Made by a program: the position numbers and the translations under genes | Virus record (IMG/VR): IMGVR_UViG_3300017951_002642 | Span: 1 to 35,594 of that record | Length of the DNA stretch: 35,594 nucleotides | Source of the DNA: a virus | Strand: one strand, 5' to 3' | The notes under the pieces: generated by a model | Told to the model about the DNA's origin: nothing | The model's database searches: none | The model's input: only the letters and a program-made list of their open reading frames with translations | Shown here: piece after piece, positions 21,436 to 31,523 of the stretch | Position numbering within the stretch: position 1 is the stretch's first letter | How the letters are laid out: each line of letters begins with the position of its first letter

Positions 21436-23436
21436 ATGAGTGAAAACATGAATGACGATCTTCAGAAGTTTGAGGATATTGAAGCGCTTATTTCCGTAGA
21501 GGAGAAGGGTGCTGACGAGGACGAGAAGGGTGCTCATGAAGATGAGAAGGGTGCGCCTTCTGTGTTCATGACTGACATCCGTTTCAAGGAAGCCGTTGAG
21601 GCTGGCGACCTTCTGGATGAGGCGGCGTTTGCTGCTCTTGATCCCGAAGACCAAAAGGGTTATGAGATGGTTAATGTTCTCAATGAAGAGACTAAGGAGC
21701 CGATGGGCTGGATGTTCCGCTTCAAGGCTGATGATGAAGATGAAGCCGAAGACGATGTTGACGAGGCTGAGGCTGAGGAAGCAGACGAAGATGAAGATGT
21801 CGATATGGTTGAAAAGGTTGCTCAAGCACTAGAGGCTGAGACCAAAGACGCTGATGACGACGCTGAGGTCGAAGAAGAGGCAGAAGAAGCCGATGCTGAA
21901 GAAGAGGCCGCTGAAGAAGAGGCCGCTGAAGAAGAGGTCGCTGAAGAAGAGGCCGCTGAAGAAGAGGTTGTTGCGGAAGAGGTTGTTGCGGAAGAGGAAG
22001 CAGACGCTGATGCTGAACTTCCTGATGATGCTGAAGACCCCGCTGAATCCGTTGATGTCAAAGCCGCATCAATCATGATGCGTATGGCAGGTCAGGAAGA
22101 AGAAAAGAAGCCTTCGATCTTTCTCACAGACGCTCGGTTCAAGGAAATGGAAGAGGACGAAGAACTCATTTCTGAAGAGAAGTACGGCGATCTAGATATG
22201 GACGCAAAAGAGTCTTACGAAGAAGTAGAAGTTTTTGAAGAGGGAACTGGCAAGGGATATGGCAAGCGCTACCGTCGCCGTAGTCCTCTGGAAGTAAACG
22301 CCATGCGTAAGGGCGGTCACATGGAAGACGAAGAAAAGTCTGAAGATGTCGAAGAAGTACAGGAAAAGGCTGAAGACATGGTTGACATGTTTGACACCGA
22401 AGAAGAAGCCCTTGAACGTGCTGCCGCACTTGGTTGCGAAGGCACGCATGGTGCCGGTGATAAGTTTATGCCTTGTGCTTCCCACGATGAATGGGAGAAG
22501 TTGACTGCTGCTAAGCCTGAAGATGGTGAAAAGTCTGAAGAGTTCTTGTGCGGTTTCCAGCGCAAGTCAGTTGCACAGCCGTGCGACTTCTGTCAGGGCG
22601 GTTGCGCTCCTGAAGATGGTCTTCCCGGTCTTGCAGATATTGAGACGGTTGTCAAGAGTGCTCACCCCGGTGAAGTTATCGGTTCGGGTTACTCATCGAC
22701 TGACGACATGTTCGTTGTTGATGTGAAGCGTGAAGACGGCACTTGCATTGAAGTGTTCTTGTCAGGTGAGGGCGACGAACTTGGTTGGTTGCGTGTTGAC
22801 GAGACAATCATTGATGGCAAGTCGGCTGAAGAGTTGACGATCATTTCTTCTTCAGACGCTGAAGCGGTTGCCGTGAAGGCATTTGACGACATGGAACTTG
22901 ATGCGAAGGGTGAAGTCATGGGTATCATGGTTGACATCTTCGCAGATGAAGATGTCTACGTTGTCGAAGTTGATTCTGAGCAGAAGAGTTTCGACTTCTA
23001 CGTTTCCGTGGAAGGCAAGGTGCTGGGCTACGACGAGTATGACATGCTTGACGACTTTGAGTACGACATGAGCGAAGAGGATGAAATCAAGGCTCTTGAG
23101 GCTGAACTTGAGATTAAGCGCATGTACTCTCGTGAGCAGCGTGAATCAATGGCTGAGTCTGGTGAGGCTATGGAAGATGGTTCATTCCCGATTGCGGATG
23201 AGGCTGACCTTAAGAACGCTATTCAGGCACATGGCCGTGCTAAGGATGTTGCCGCTGCAAAGGCACACATCGTGAAGCGTGCAAAGGAACTTGGTCTTGA
23301 AGAGATGATTCCTGAAGGCTTTATGGATGAGGCTGAAGCACCCGCTCCTGAGGCGGATGGTGAAAAGTCAGATGATGCCGAGTTGCTTTCAGCACTAGAT
23401 GAGTTCCGCACTCTTATGGAGGGTGAAGGCTCCTGA
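21436..23436 (+). CDS. Acidic scaffold-like head protein with repeats
   Basis: A 666-aa, strongly acidic protein between protease and capsid, probably a scaffold or internal head component. Order of parts: a module around residues 40-97 (PSVFMTDIRFKEA) duplicated at about 225-283 (PSIFLTDARFKEM), separated by a Glu/Ala low-complexity block made of 15-bp DNA repeats; a Cys/His motif C334-x3-H338-x8-C347-x2-H350; a Cys-rich LCGFQRKSVAQPCDFCQGGC segment; two PepSY-like alpha/beta stretches (about 400-530); and a C-terminal module DGSFPIADEADLKNAIQA with HIVKRAKELGL, seen in many actinophage head proteins. ATG 21436 with GGAG 6 nt upstream is preferred to ATG 21424. The role is inferred from position and composition. 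Confidence 0.75.
   Translation: MSENMNDDLQKFEDIEALISVEEKGADEDEKGAHEDEKGAPSVFMTDIRFKEAVEAGDLLDEAAFAALDPEDQKGYEMVNVLNEETKEPMGWMFRFKADDEDEAEDDVDEAEAEEADEDEDVDMVEKVAQALEAETKDADDDAEVEEEAEEADAEEEAAEEEAAEEEVAEEEAAEEEVVAEEVVAEEEADADAELPDDAEDPAESVDVKAASIMMRMAGQEEEKKPSIFLTDARFKEMEEDEELISEEKYGDLDMDAKESYEEVEVFEEGTGKGYGKRYRRRSPLEVNAMRKGGHMEDEEKSEDVEEVQEKAEDMVDMFDTEEEALERAAALGCEGTHGAGDKFMPCASHDEWEKLTAAKPEDGEKSEEFLCGFQRKSVAQPCDFCQGGCAPEDGLPGLADIETVVKSAHPGEVIGSGYSSTDDMFVVDVKREDGTCIEVFLSGEGDELGWLRVDETIIDGKSAEELTIISSSDAEAVAVKAFDDMELDAKGEVMGIMVDIFADEDVYVVEVDSEQKSFDFYVSVEGKVLGYDEYDMLDDFEYDMSEEDEIKALEAELEIKRMYSREQRESMAESGEAMEDGSFPIADEADLKNAIQAHGRAKDVAAAKAHIVKRAKELGLEEMIPEGFMDEAEAPAPEADGEKSDDAELLSALDEFRTLMEGEGS
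21895..21999 (+). repeat. Tandem 15-bp repeats coding for AEEEx
   Basis: Five near-identical units of GCTGAAGAAGAGGCC (last bases vary) from 21895 to 21969, followed by two diverged units starting GTTGCGGAAGAG up to 21999. They stay in frame and encode the Glu/Ala spacer of the scaffold-like protein. The antisense strand gives a long Ser/Ala open frame that is only a shadow of this repeat. Confidence 0.9.
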
Positions 23437-23453
23437 TTGAAGGGTAGGCTGCT

Positions 23454-23633
23454 ATGAAACCCTCAGAAGTAGGGAAAAGAATTAGCCTTGCCAATGAAGC
23501 CCTTTTCAACGTCGGTTCTAGCGTGGTTCTTGGCTCAACGTACAATACGGACGAGGTAGAATACTTAGAGATTGGCGACGAAGTTTACGAGTTTAGACCT
23601 TTAGAGAGGTGTGGGGATGTCGATGCTGACTGA
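23454..23633 (+). CDS. 59-aa protein between scaffold and giant gene
   Basis: A small open frame starting MKPSEVGKRI and ending 17 nt inside the next gene. AAGGGTAGG lies about 6 nt before the ATG. The sequence is balanced and reads like a small folded protein (ISLANEALFNVGSSVVLGS, then acidic strands), not a random frame, and it exactly fills the gap between two long genes. Function unknown. Confidence 0.6.
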   Translation: MKPSEVGKRISLANEALFNVGSSVVLGSTYNTDEVEYLEIGDEVYEFRPLERCGDVDAD

Positions 23634-26600
23634 AATCAAGAGACCAGAAGTCGGTCCCAACGCAGATGCCCTAACCAGTCTTACTCGTGGCCGTGGTCCT
23701 CGGCGTGGTAATCTTGAAGAACTTTTAAAGTACTGGCGTCCTATTATGAAGAAGCCGGGAGGCTTTAGACGCTGTGTAGTTATTTTGATGGACAAGCCGC
23801 AGTTTGGTGGTAAGCCTCAGCGTATTTGCGCTTGGCTGCATCACGAAATTACTGGCAAGTGGCCAAACGAGGGTAAGGGCAAGCGTGGCCGTGGCCGAGG
23901 CGGAAAGCGCCGTAGCCGTAGTGTTCGTCGTGTTAGGAGCGCCGCTCGTCGTGCCAAGGCAGCACAGTTACTTTCGCACAACGAAATTGTTGAGGTTTCG
24001 CCTTTACGTATTGCTGTCCGTGAGTCTAGGGACTTCGGAGGGGTTTTAGTACAACCTATTGCTGGCCGTCAATCTGCTGTCGATATGAAGGCGGCTATGT
24101 TCGCCATGTATACTGCGAAGGTTCCGGTTAATGGCGAAGTCAGCGAAAAGCGTGTTGGTGTTTTTGGTAGTTCTAGTCGTGCGGGTCAGGCGGCTCAGGC
24201 GGCTGGTACAATTATTCTTCCGGGCGACATTTCAGATATTCGTAGCCCTATCCGGTCGCAGATTTATGAGACTTTGACTCCGGGCGGCGGTCGTGGGTTG
24301 CCGAGTGGCCGTCGTTTGATTCGTGGCGCTGGCCGTACTGGTAGGGGCGCACGCAATAAGTTCCGTTGCCCTCCGGGTTTCCAGAAAGGCGGCACTTTCA
24401 CGAACGCACAGTTCAGTACTTGTGGTGCACAGATTTTGGGCATTCCCGGTAAGGGTGTAGGTTCTCCTTCTTCTGGTGCTCAGCGTGCTTTGGCTGCTTT
24501 GGCTAGGGATGCTTCGCTTGTTCGTGAGATTGGCGATCTTCGCAGCAACCGTAATCCTTATGATATTATTCGTGCGGCGCAGATTCCTGTAGCACCTAAG
24601 AAGGGTAGCCCAACTCGCCGCCAGATTTCAATTAATACTGTTCTTGCCCGAGCCGACGAGCAAGACTTTTCAGTTCGTGCTGTCCGTAGGGATGGGGTTA
24701 TCCTTGAACCTGTTGTTTCGTTGCAGGCTCTTGGTAAACTTGATGAGTTTGACGATTTGGCTGATGGTACACTGATTGATCGTTATGAGAGCGGTCAAAT
24801 TGGTAAGGATATTGTTCCTGCTTTCTCTACCGGTCTTCGTGATATCTATGTTGATATTCCTGAGTCTGGTGCTGTACGTGTGAGTAGAGTTGGTGGAGAG
24901 TTGTCTCCTACCGAGGTTGAAAGTTTGCGTCGTGTGTTCCCGACTTCTTTGCGGCGTGCCGCAGACTTACCTGATCCTAGTGCCGCTATTCGTAATTATG
25001 CGGACGGGACAGACGGTAGGTTGACTGTTGAGTTTGGTGAACTTAAAAACAACAAATTTGAAGTTAGTGTTAATAAGAACGAGTTGATTCGTGTTCAGAC
25101 TGCTGGTGGCAAGTCGCTTACAGTTCCTCGCTGGGTGTACGAGACATTCTTGTCTCGGTCTGCTCCTCGTCGTGCAAAAGATGCACCTGTTTACGAAATC
25201 ATGTCAGAGGAGAAGACTTCAAACCCTTTTTTCTTGTCCACCAAGACGATTACATCTCTCACACATCGAACCGCTAACTACCACGAGTTGATTGAGGTTC
25301 GTGCTGCTATTTTTGCGGCTAACCGTGAAAACATTCAGGTAAAGCGTATTGGTGGCGGTCGTCGTGGTGGACGTGCTCGTGCGTTGTTTGATCCGGGCTT
25401 GAATCGTTACAGGTGTCCTCCGGGAACCCGTTATGGTGGACGTATTACTGACCAGTTTGGTCGTAACTGTGGCTATTCTCTTCCACGTACTGTTGTCAAT
25501 AGTCTTGTCGATCTAGGTATCCGTATTGAGGATGCTATGGAGAGGCGTCGTCAGCGCAGGTTGGAGCGGGGTTCTCGTCGTGAGCGGCTTGGTGCAGCGA
25601 TCAAGGAAAAGTATGATAACGCTTTGAATGGTCTTGCTGATGTCATGGATAAACTTGCTAACGTTTTGGATAAGACTGAGGATAAGCGTCCGGGGCAGAT
25701 TGGTCCTAGTATTGCTGAGCGCCGAAATGCTGCTCAGTTGACTGATGAAGATCGTGATTTGCTTAGTGGCGAGCCGTTGGCAGATGCGTTGGATAATTTA
25801 AAAAATGTGTTGGACGATCAGGACTTCCAGAATCCTGATATTCCTGAGATTCAGAAGGCGTATAAGGCTGTTGAGAAGGCTGCTGGTTTGGAGGCTGGCC
25901 GTCTTACTGATAATCCTGCGAAGAACGAGAAGGATCGCAGTATTGGTCGTCGTATTCTTGATTCTATTGCTAGCATCATGGATAGGTTGGCTAACTTTGT
26001 CGATCCTGACACTTCTCGCCGTGATCGACGTGATCGTCGTCCGGCTGCTTCTGCTGCTCCTAAGCCTAGTGCACCTAAGAAGTTTGATGCTCCACGTAAG
26101 CCTGAGAAACTAGACAACTTTAGTCAACTTTCGATTGGCGGTCGCCGTAAGAGGGTAGACGTTCCTGAACTTCGTGATTTATCTGATGATGATAAAGGTA
26201 AGGTAGATAACGCTATCCAAGCAGAGTTTAACCAGTTGTCCTCATTCTGGGCAAACCGCTTGGGCAAGGGTATCAACGATTTCTCTGAAAAGGATATTAA
26301 GAAGTATCTGAAGGCTAACAAGAATAGCAAAGATGCTCGTATTGAGCGTCGTCGGTATAACGACTGGCTGGAACTTAACGAGTTGAAGCGTGCTCAAGAT
26401 GACGGGTCGTTTGACGGGGATTATGAAGATTTCGTGGGTCGGCTTGCGCCGAACCGTCGTGATTCTATTATAAGTTCGATCAAGCCTCCTGAAGACCCTC
26501 CGGGTGATGCTGGGGATGCGGCTGGTGCGGTAGATATTGAAACTCCTGCTGATGAGTTGCCTTCTCCCGGTGTAGATTATTCTTCACAGGGTTTCACAAA

Positions 26601-29600
26601 AGCACGTGGTAATACACCCACTAATGAATTTTTGATGGGTCTTTCTGACGAAGATTTGGCGAACTACAAACAAGCCCACGAGGCTGAGATTGCTGCGCAA
26701 GAGGCTGCGGGGAATCCACCTAGTAAAGTTATGAAAGATCGTGTTACTGCGATCACTATGATTCAGGGTATGCGTGAAAAGGATAAGGGTGTTTCTAATC
26801 CGCCTCCCTCTACTAAAGATTTGTCTACGGAAGGGTTCTTTGAGGAACGCAACAAATTTGGTGAGTCGGTTAATAAGTTTATCAAGTCTTTGACTGACGA
26901 GGAACTTGACGGATACATTGAATCTTTTGATAAGAAAAATAATGATCCTCTTGAACCCCCTGCCACTCCGGGAATGCAGAAAGCCCGAGAGTTACTGGTT
27001 GCAGAACGTGATGATCGTGATGAGAAGGGTGTTCAGGCTGCTTTAGTTGATACCGCTGATTTAGAGATGGGCGATCCTGATCCTGACGGGTTCCATCCTG
27101 TTAACAAAGTAGAAGACACTGTAAATAACCCGGACCTGAACGATACCACGAATACGCCAGATACTATCATTAATGAATCGGCTGATGGCTACACAGGTAT
27201 ACCTAACAAGCAGGCCGCTCATAAATATGCAGAAGCAAGTTATGACGATAAGCCGTATACGCCAGAGGCTGTTGCTGCGGCTAATCCGGCTGCGTTGTTT
27301 AATGACCCTGATTTTGACATTAATGATAAGAAGACTCGTGTAGGTGTACTTGTTATTGACGAATCGACTGGTAAGGTTCTGCTGCGCCATACCGACAATA
27401 ACTATAAAGGTTACGGCTGGACTGTCAGTAAGGGCGGTATTGGTAATGGTGAGAATGTTGCAGAAGCGGCTTTACGTGAGTTAACAGAAGAGACCGGTGT
27501 AAGCGACGCTAAAATTGTTGGCGCTTTGCAGGGGTCTTTTGAATCTAAGCCCGGAACTGGCAGTAAGAACTATTTCTTTGTTGCAACGACAAATGCAGAC
27601 AATGATAGTGGATTTCAGGATGCTTTTAATTCTGGTTTGACTGGCCTTCCTGAAACCGACAATCTTACTTTTGCGACTCCTAGTGATGTGGCCGGATTGC
27701 TTGACGAAGATACAGAAAACGTTTTAGGTAAGCAACGTGACTTAAAGATTTTTGATGCTTTGGATGAGTGGGTTGCTAGCGGAGGAGTTTCTGGAGATAA
27801 GAACGAGTTCTTCCAGACCGCCATTAACAATGCGTATGAGTCGGACGCTAGCCCTGTTATTAAAACTAATGCGGCTGGGCCTGCGGACGACCCTGAGGCG
27901 GGATTGAAGCATACGCCTTCTTTGGTTCCGAACCAAGCAATGCTTGCGAAGTCAGATCAAACTGGATTACCTCTCAAGAAAGTCGCTGCTTTCACAGATA
28001 CGAAAGAAGACGAGAAGCGTTCTGCGGCTGCTCAGTTAATTGCAGATGTTGGCGTTGTCGATGCTTTGAACGACCCAGAATTTGTAGTAACCGACTTTGA
28101 TGTCAATGATGAAATATTTGACGCTATCAGCAATGGAGAGGTTGACCGATTTGATCCCATAACTGAGGGCATTGACATAGGTATTAACGGTCAGGTGGGC
28201 TATCCAACCAAAGTGTTCCGTGATAAAGAGAATGGTAATGTTTATATTCTCAAGAAGCCCGCTCGTAACGACAACGAACATTTGTCTGAGATTTCAGCGG
28301 CTATGGTTGCACAAGACTTGGGTCTACCTGTACCGGATGTAACTTTCTCTGGTAAGGCGTATGTTGTTTCGGGTGATGAAGTTGGTCCAATGGGTCAGAA
28401 GGTCACAAAGTTTGGTGACACGACTAATCGTCCTATGATTATCCAGCATGTTGGTAACGTTTTAAACATGAATGAAGGTAAAGGCGACAGTTTAAATCAT
28501 GCGCAGTTGGGCGCTATGCTTGCCCAACAATACTTAATTTCTGAACCTGACAATCATGGAGATAATAGGGTGAACATGGTTGACGCAGATGGCTTTATGT
28601 CTGTGTTTGCTTTTGATGCTGGCAAGGCGTTTATGCCGTATAAGTCTTCGTCTGGTAAAGAAGAATTCTTCGGTGGTCGTTTTGGTAAGTACATTGATGG
28701 CTTACCTTCTAGTGATCGTCGGGCTGTTATAGAAGAAGCCCAAAAAACGTTGTCTCGCTACGATGTGAAGTCTTCTAGGGACCGCATCATTGCCTCCGAT
28801 ATGGCTGACGCTAACGATTTGTCTCCTGAAGAGCGTGGAAGGCTTTCGGAAATTTCCGACTTTATTGGTGGACGCCACGCTGGTTGGCAGGCTGCAATGA
28901 GTAAAGATTTTGCGGATGCTATGATGTCTGAGGTTGATCTTGAGGATTCGCTTTCGACTCCAAAAGTCGTTACACCTGATACTACCCCTAAGGGTGGTAA
29001 AATGGTAGATAAGAATGCTGATCCACTTGATGTGAATTCTTATGCTCCCGGTATTGGTAAGGTTGCTGTTGGCTTGCAATTAGATCAGGACACGATTAAG
29101 GGTATTCAAAGCGCTCCGTCTCAGACGGCTATTAAGGCTACTAATACTAAGCGGTCGGATGGAATGCTGGTAGATTTACAGACCACTTTAGACGGTCCTG
29201 ACATCGTTAGTAGCCAGATGACTATTACCGACGGTATGGAGATTAATGTAGGTGACTTCGATAATCCATCTTATGTGAAAGCCACGGAATTCCGTGCAAA
29301 TTTAGAAGATCACACTTATGATCAAGTTGTTGAATTACTTGAAGCAAATCCTGATAAGATTTACAAAATAAAAGGAAGGGCTAACGGAGATAACGGGTCT
29401 AAGGGACTCCAGACGGTAGGTAACAGCCGTTTAGTTCAGTTCGGAGACGGCACTCAGAGTCAACCAGTTGTTTCGATGAGAGTGGACGAAAAAAATCGTG
29501 CGGATGCCCAAAATATATTAGATATCAGCCAGTTCCACGGTGAAAATATTACTGCTGGTAGTGTCGGTGGGGGGTTGAACTCTTCTGTTCCGGTCAATGA

Positions 29601-30909
29601 GGTAAAAAGTACAGATATTTATGTTGCAGACTTTGGTGATGTGAAAGTGATGCTGATGCCAGATTCTTATGGCAAAGAGGGTAGAACTAAATCTAATATG
29701 CACCGCCAAGTTAGGGTCTTTGTTACTGGCGACTCTAGAGAAAAGTTAAAAGGTGACGGAGCACAAGAAGCGATAGAAGACGCTATGGGGCGGATTGGTA
29801 TTGACGCTACTCCTCCAACTGAAGCAGAGATTAGAGATTCGGCTGCTAGGCGCTTCTTACGTCATACTACTTTACCTTCTAAGGCTGGGGCACCCGATGG
29901 TACATATGGTACAGGATATGCATCTAATCCAATACAAAATAAGGTACTTAAGAACTTAGAGAAGTGGGGGATTAGTCCTGAGGATTTGACTGTGACAATG
30001 GCTTCCGGTAAACCGAATGTTAGCCTATCTCAAGCGAAAGCAGCAGAAATTATTAGAAAGTCTAGCGGTGGTACAGGCCCAGATGCGCTGGGTAAACGAC
30101 TTCCAGTTTTCCATCACTCACAAAGTTATGTTTCCTTAGAAGTCGGTGAGACTCAAACAAAAGGTAATCCGTTGGCGGGCATAGGTCGCAGCGCCGGTAT
30201 AGATAAAGGTAGAGCAGAAAGATTTGTTAGCGACTGGTATTTAGACGGTTCAAGTTCTGGAGGTTTAGACAGGACCTTAAGCCAGAAGTCAAATTTCGGT
30301 TCTGGGATGTCAGTGCGAGTAGACATTGCTAATGGTACTTCTGACAACTACTACTTCACAGTCAATATGTCTGACGACGCAAGCAACCTTCCATTAACTG
30401 AAAACAGTTTCTATTTGTTTTCCGACATTGGTGTTGCAGACATGGAGGCACACTATATAAAATCAGACAATTATGGCCTTGAGCATCCGGGAGGTACTGG
30501 CACACGTGCGTCTTGGACTGCTGACAGCAACACTCCATTCAATAAACTTTTAGGGGAAGGAACTACTTTTGGAGATTACACTTCAAAAGGTCAAACCGAG
30601 TGGAAAAACGGGTTTGGTGTTGTGGGTAACATGGTTACGCCGGAAACTGTCAAGTTATTAGAAGAGACGGTCCGGGAACGCAAACTTACTGCCAGCGTGT
30701 TGAACCAGCAAAACGTGGTTTCTAGAAACGGGAACTCTGCAAGAATGATGGTTTGGATTGACGGTGCTGACGGCCCTGAATTGAGATGGGGTCCTCAGGT
30801 ATCCACGAACGAGTTGCTAACTGCTAATATGACTGGTAGACTGCCAGAGATTAAAGAACCGTCGAAAGATATCGTCCCTTGGCAGATATCGACTTCGGGA
30901 ATATCATAA
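23617..30909 (+). CDS. Giant (2430-aa) putative internal virion protein with Nudix and atypical kinase domains
   Basis: Single open frame of 7.3 kb between scaffold and capsid. Residues 1-110: a GGFRRC...CAWLHHEITGKWPNEGK module and an Arg-rich basic run. Two Cys motifs (RCPPG, at C251 and C600) each followed by GG and a later CG. Helical, charged linkers to about 1220 with an internal repeat (LMGLSDEDLANY / IKSLTDEELDGY). Residues 1273-1295: a complete Nudix box (G-x5-E-x7-REL-x-EE-x-GV). About 1530-1700: an atypical kinase-like domain with K1546/K1547, D1645-x-H-x2-N1650 and D1667-A-G, as in PI3/4-kinase and HipA-like folds. The last ~700 residues are unrecognised. ATG 23617 has GAGAGG 7 nt upstream. 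Probably packaged in the head, possibly ejected into the host; this is inference. Confidence 0.75.
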   Translation: MSMLTEIKRPEVGPNADALTSLTRGRGPRRGNLEELLKYWRPIMKKPGGFRRCVVILMDKPQFGGKPQRICAWLHHEITGKWPNEGKGKRGRGRGGKRRSRSVRRVRSAARRAKAAQLLSHNEIVEVSPLRIAVRESRDFGGVLVQPIAGRQSAVDMKAAMFAMYTAKVPVNGEVSEKRVGVFGSSSRAGQAAQAAGTIILPGDISDIRSPIRSQIYETLTPGGGRGLPSGRRLIRGAGRTGRGARNKFRCPPGFQKGGTFTNAQFSTCGAQILGIPGKGVGSPSSGAQRALAALARDASLVREIGDLRSNRNPYDIIRAAQIPVAPKKGSPTRRQISINTVLARADEQDFSVRAVRRDGVILEPVVSLQALGKLDEFDDLADGTLIDRYESGQIGKDIVPAFSTGLRDIYVDIPESGAVRVSRVGGELSPTEVESLRRVFPTSLRRAADLPDPSAAIRNYADGTDGRLTVEFGELKNNKFEVSVNKNELIRVQTAGGKSLTVPRWVYETFLSRSAPRRAKDAPVYEIMSEEKTSNPFFLSTKTITSLTHRTANYHELIEVRAAIFAANRENIQVKRIGGGRRGGRARALFDPGLNRYRCPPGTRYGGRITDQFGRNCGYSLPRTVVNSLVDLGIRIEDAMERRRQRRLERGSRRERLGAAIKEKYDNALNGLADVMDKLANVLDKTEDKRPGQIGPSIAERRNAAQLTDEDRDLLSGEPLADALDNLKNVLDDQDFQNPDIPEIQKAYKAVEKAAGLEAGRLTDNPAKNEKDRSIGRRILDSIASIMDRLANFVDPDTSRRDRRDRRPAASAAPKPSAPKKFDAPRKPEKLDNFSQLSIGGRRKRVDVPELRDLSDDDKGKVDNAIQAEFNQLSSFWANRLGKGINDFSEKDIKKYLKANKNSKDARIERRRYNDWLELNELKRAQDDGSFDGDYEDFVGRLAPNRRDSIISSIKPPEDPPGDAGDAAGAVDIETPADELPSPGVDYSSQGFTKARGNTPTNEFLMGLSDEDLANYKQAHEAEIAAQEAAGNPPSKVMKDRVTAITMIQGMREKDKGVSNPPPSTKDLSTEGFFEERNKFGESVNKFIKSLTDEELDGYIESFDKKNNDPLEPPATPGMQKARELLVAERDDRDEKGVQAALVDTADLEMGDPDPDGFHPVNKVEDTVNNPDLNDTTNTPDTIINESADGYTGIPNKQAAHKYAEASYDDKPYTPEAVAAANPAALFNDPDFDINDKKTRVGVLVIDESTGKVLLRHTDNNYKGYGWTVSKGGIGNGENVAEAALRELTEETGVSDAKIVGALQGSFESKPGTGSKNYFFVATTNADNDSGFQDAFNSGLTGLPETDNLTFATPSDVAGLLDEDTENVLGKQRDLKIFDALDEWVASGGVSGDKNEFFQTAINNAYESDASPVIKTNAAGPADDPEAGLKHTPSLVPNQAMLAKSDQTGLPLKKVAAFTDTKEDEKRSAAAQLIADVGVVDALNDPEFVVTDFDVNDEIFDAISNGEVDRFDPITEGIDIGINGQVGYPTKVFRDKENGNVYILKKPARNDNEHLSEISAAMVAQDLGLPVPDVTFSGKAYVVSGDEVGPMGQKVTKFGDTTNRPMIIQHVGNVLNMNEGKGDSLNHAQLGAMLAQQYLISEPDNHGDNRVNMVDADGFMSVFAFDAGKAFMPYKSSSGKEEFFGGRFGKYIDGLPSSDRRAVIEEAQKTLSRYDVKSSRDRIIASDMADANDLSPEERGRLSEISDFIGGRHAGWQAAMSKDFADAMMSEVDLEDSLSTPKVVTPDTTPKGGKMVDKNADPLDVNSYAPGIGKVAVGLQLDQDTIKGIQSAPSQTAIKATNTKRSDGMLVDLQTTLDGPDIVSSQMTITDGMEINVGDFDNPSYVKATEFRANLEDHTYDQVVELLEANPDKIYKIKGRANGDNGSKGLQTVGNSRLVQFGDGTQSQPVVSMRVDEKNRADAQNILDISQFHGENITAGSVGGGLNSSVPVNEVKSTDIYVADFGDVKVMLMPDSYGKEGRTKSNMHRQVRVFVTGDSREKLKGDGAQEAIEDAMGRIGIDATPPTEAEIRDSAARRFLRHTTLPSKAGAPDGTYGTGYASNPIQNKVLKNLEKWGISPEDLTVTMASGKPNVSLSQAKAAEIIRKSSGGTGPDALGKRLPVFHHSQSYVSLEVGETQTKGNPLAGIGRSAGIDKGRAERFVSDWYLDGSSSGGLDRTLSQKSNFGSGMSVRVDIANGTSDNYYFTVNMSDDASNLPLTENSFYLFSDIGVADMEAHYIKSDNYGLEHPGGTGTRASWTADSNTPFNKLLGEGTTFGDYTSKGQTEWKNGFGVVGNMVTPETVKLLEETVRERKLTASVLNQQNVVSRNGNSARMMVWIDGADGPELRWGPQVSTNELLTANMTGRLPEIKEPSKDIVPWQISTSGIS

Positions 30910-30944
30910 ACACAAACCAGCGTCGTATGAGATAGAGAGTAAAT

Positions 30945-31523
30945 ATGTCTAATCTGAAAATTGTAGAAAAATATAAACTTCCGGCGTGGGTTGACCTTGG
31001 AGTAGAGTACGGTACGAACGGGGACGGGTTCGGTTTTCCTGAAACCGTAGCCTTTTCCGGTAAAGACGATAATGGCTTGTTTGCTCCTACTCCGTTGGGG
31101 TTCAATCCGTTTGACGAAAAGAGTTCTTTAAGCACAAGTGGAATTGTCCTGCTACCTGATGAGGGACCACCGGATACTATAGGTATTCTGCGAACACACC
31201 AAAGTTTTGAACAGATTTCTGGTATGCGGATGTATGATGTGACCGATTTGTCTTCAGACGGCGACTTACTAGTTGTCACTGTTCTTAAGCCAAAACGAGA
31301 CTCGGAAGATGAGTATCGTGATCCTACTACTGTAATATTTAGGGAAGCAACAGATCAGGAGAAAGCGTACAGTAAGTTTGTTGAAGACGGTTGGGTAATC
31401 CCGTATGGAGATCAGAGAGAAGCAATTGCTGAAGTTAAGAAAACTGAAGAATACAAGAAATCTGAAGACGGTATGAAAAGCGCTTTGGAACAGTTTGAGC
31501 AGTTTAAGAAAGGCTTATCATGA
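30945..31523 (+). CDS. Unknown protein downstream of the giant gene
   Basis: A 192-aa protein without a recognised family. The first two thirds alternate short strands and loops (GFGFPETVAFSGKDDNGLF, GIVLLPDEGPPDTIGIL); the C-terminal 50 residues are Lys/Glu-rich helix, likely coiled coil. A weak GAGAG ribosome site precedes the ATG. It overlaps the next gene by 4 nt. Position suggests a partner, chaperone or antidote of the giant protein, without direct evidence. Confidence 0.7.
   Translation: MSNLKIVEKYKLPAWVDLGVEYGTNGDGFGFPETVAFSGKDDNGLFAPTPLGFNPFDEKSSLSTSGIVLLPDEGPPDTIGILRTHQSFEQISGMRMYDVTDLSSDGDLLVVTVLKPKRDSEDEYRDPTTVIFREATDQEKAYSKFVEDGWVIPYGDQREAIAEVKKTEEYKKSEDGMKSALEQFEQFKKGLS

Noticed and set aside
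21895-21999. CRISPR-like spaced repeats
   Set aside because: Units are 15 bp, directly adjacent without spacers, and in frame inside a coding gene.
21822-22076. Antisense Ser/Ala-rich open frame
   Set aside because: It is the mirror of the Glu/Ala repeat on the coding strand, with no ribosome site or promoter.
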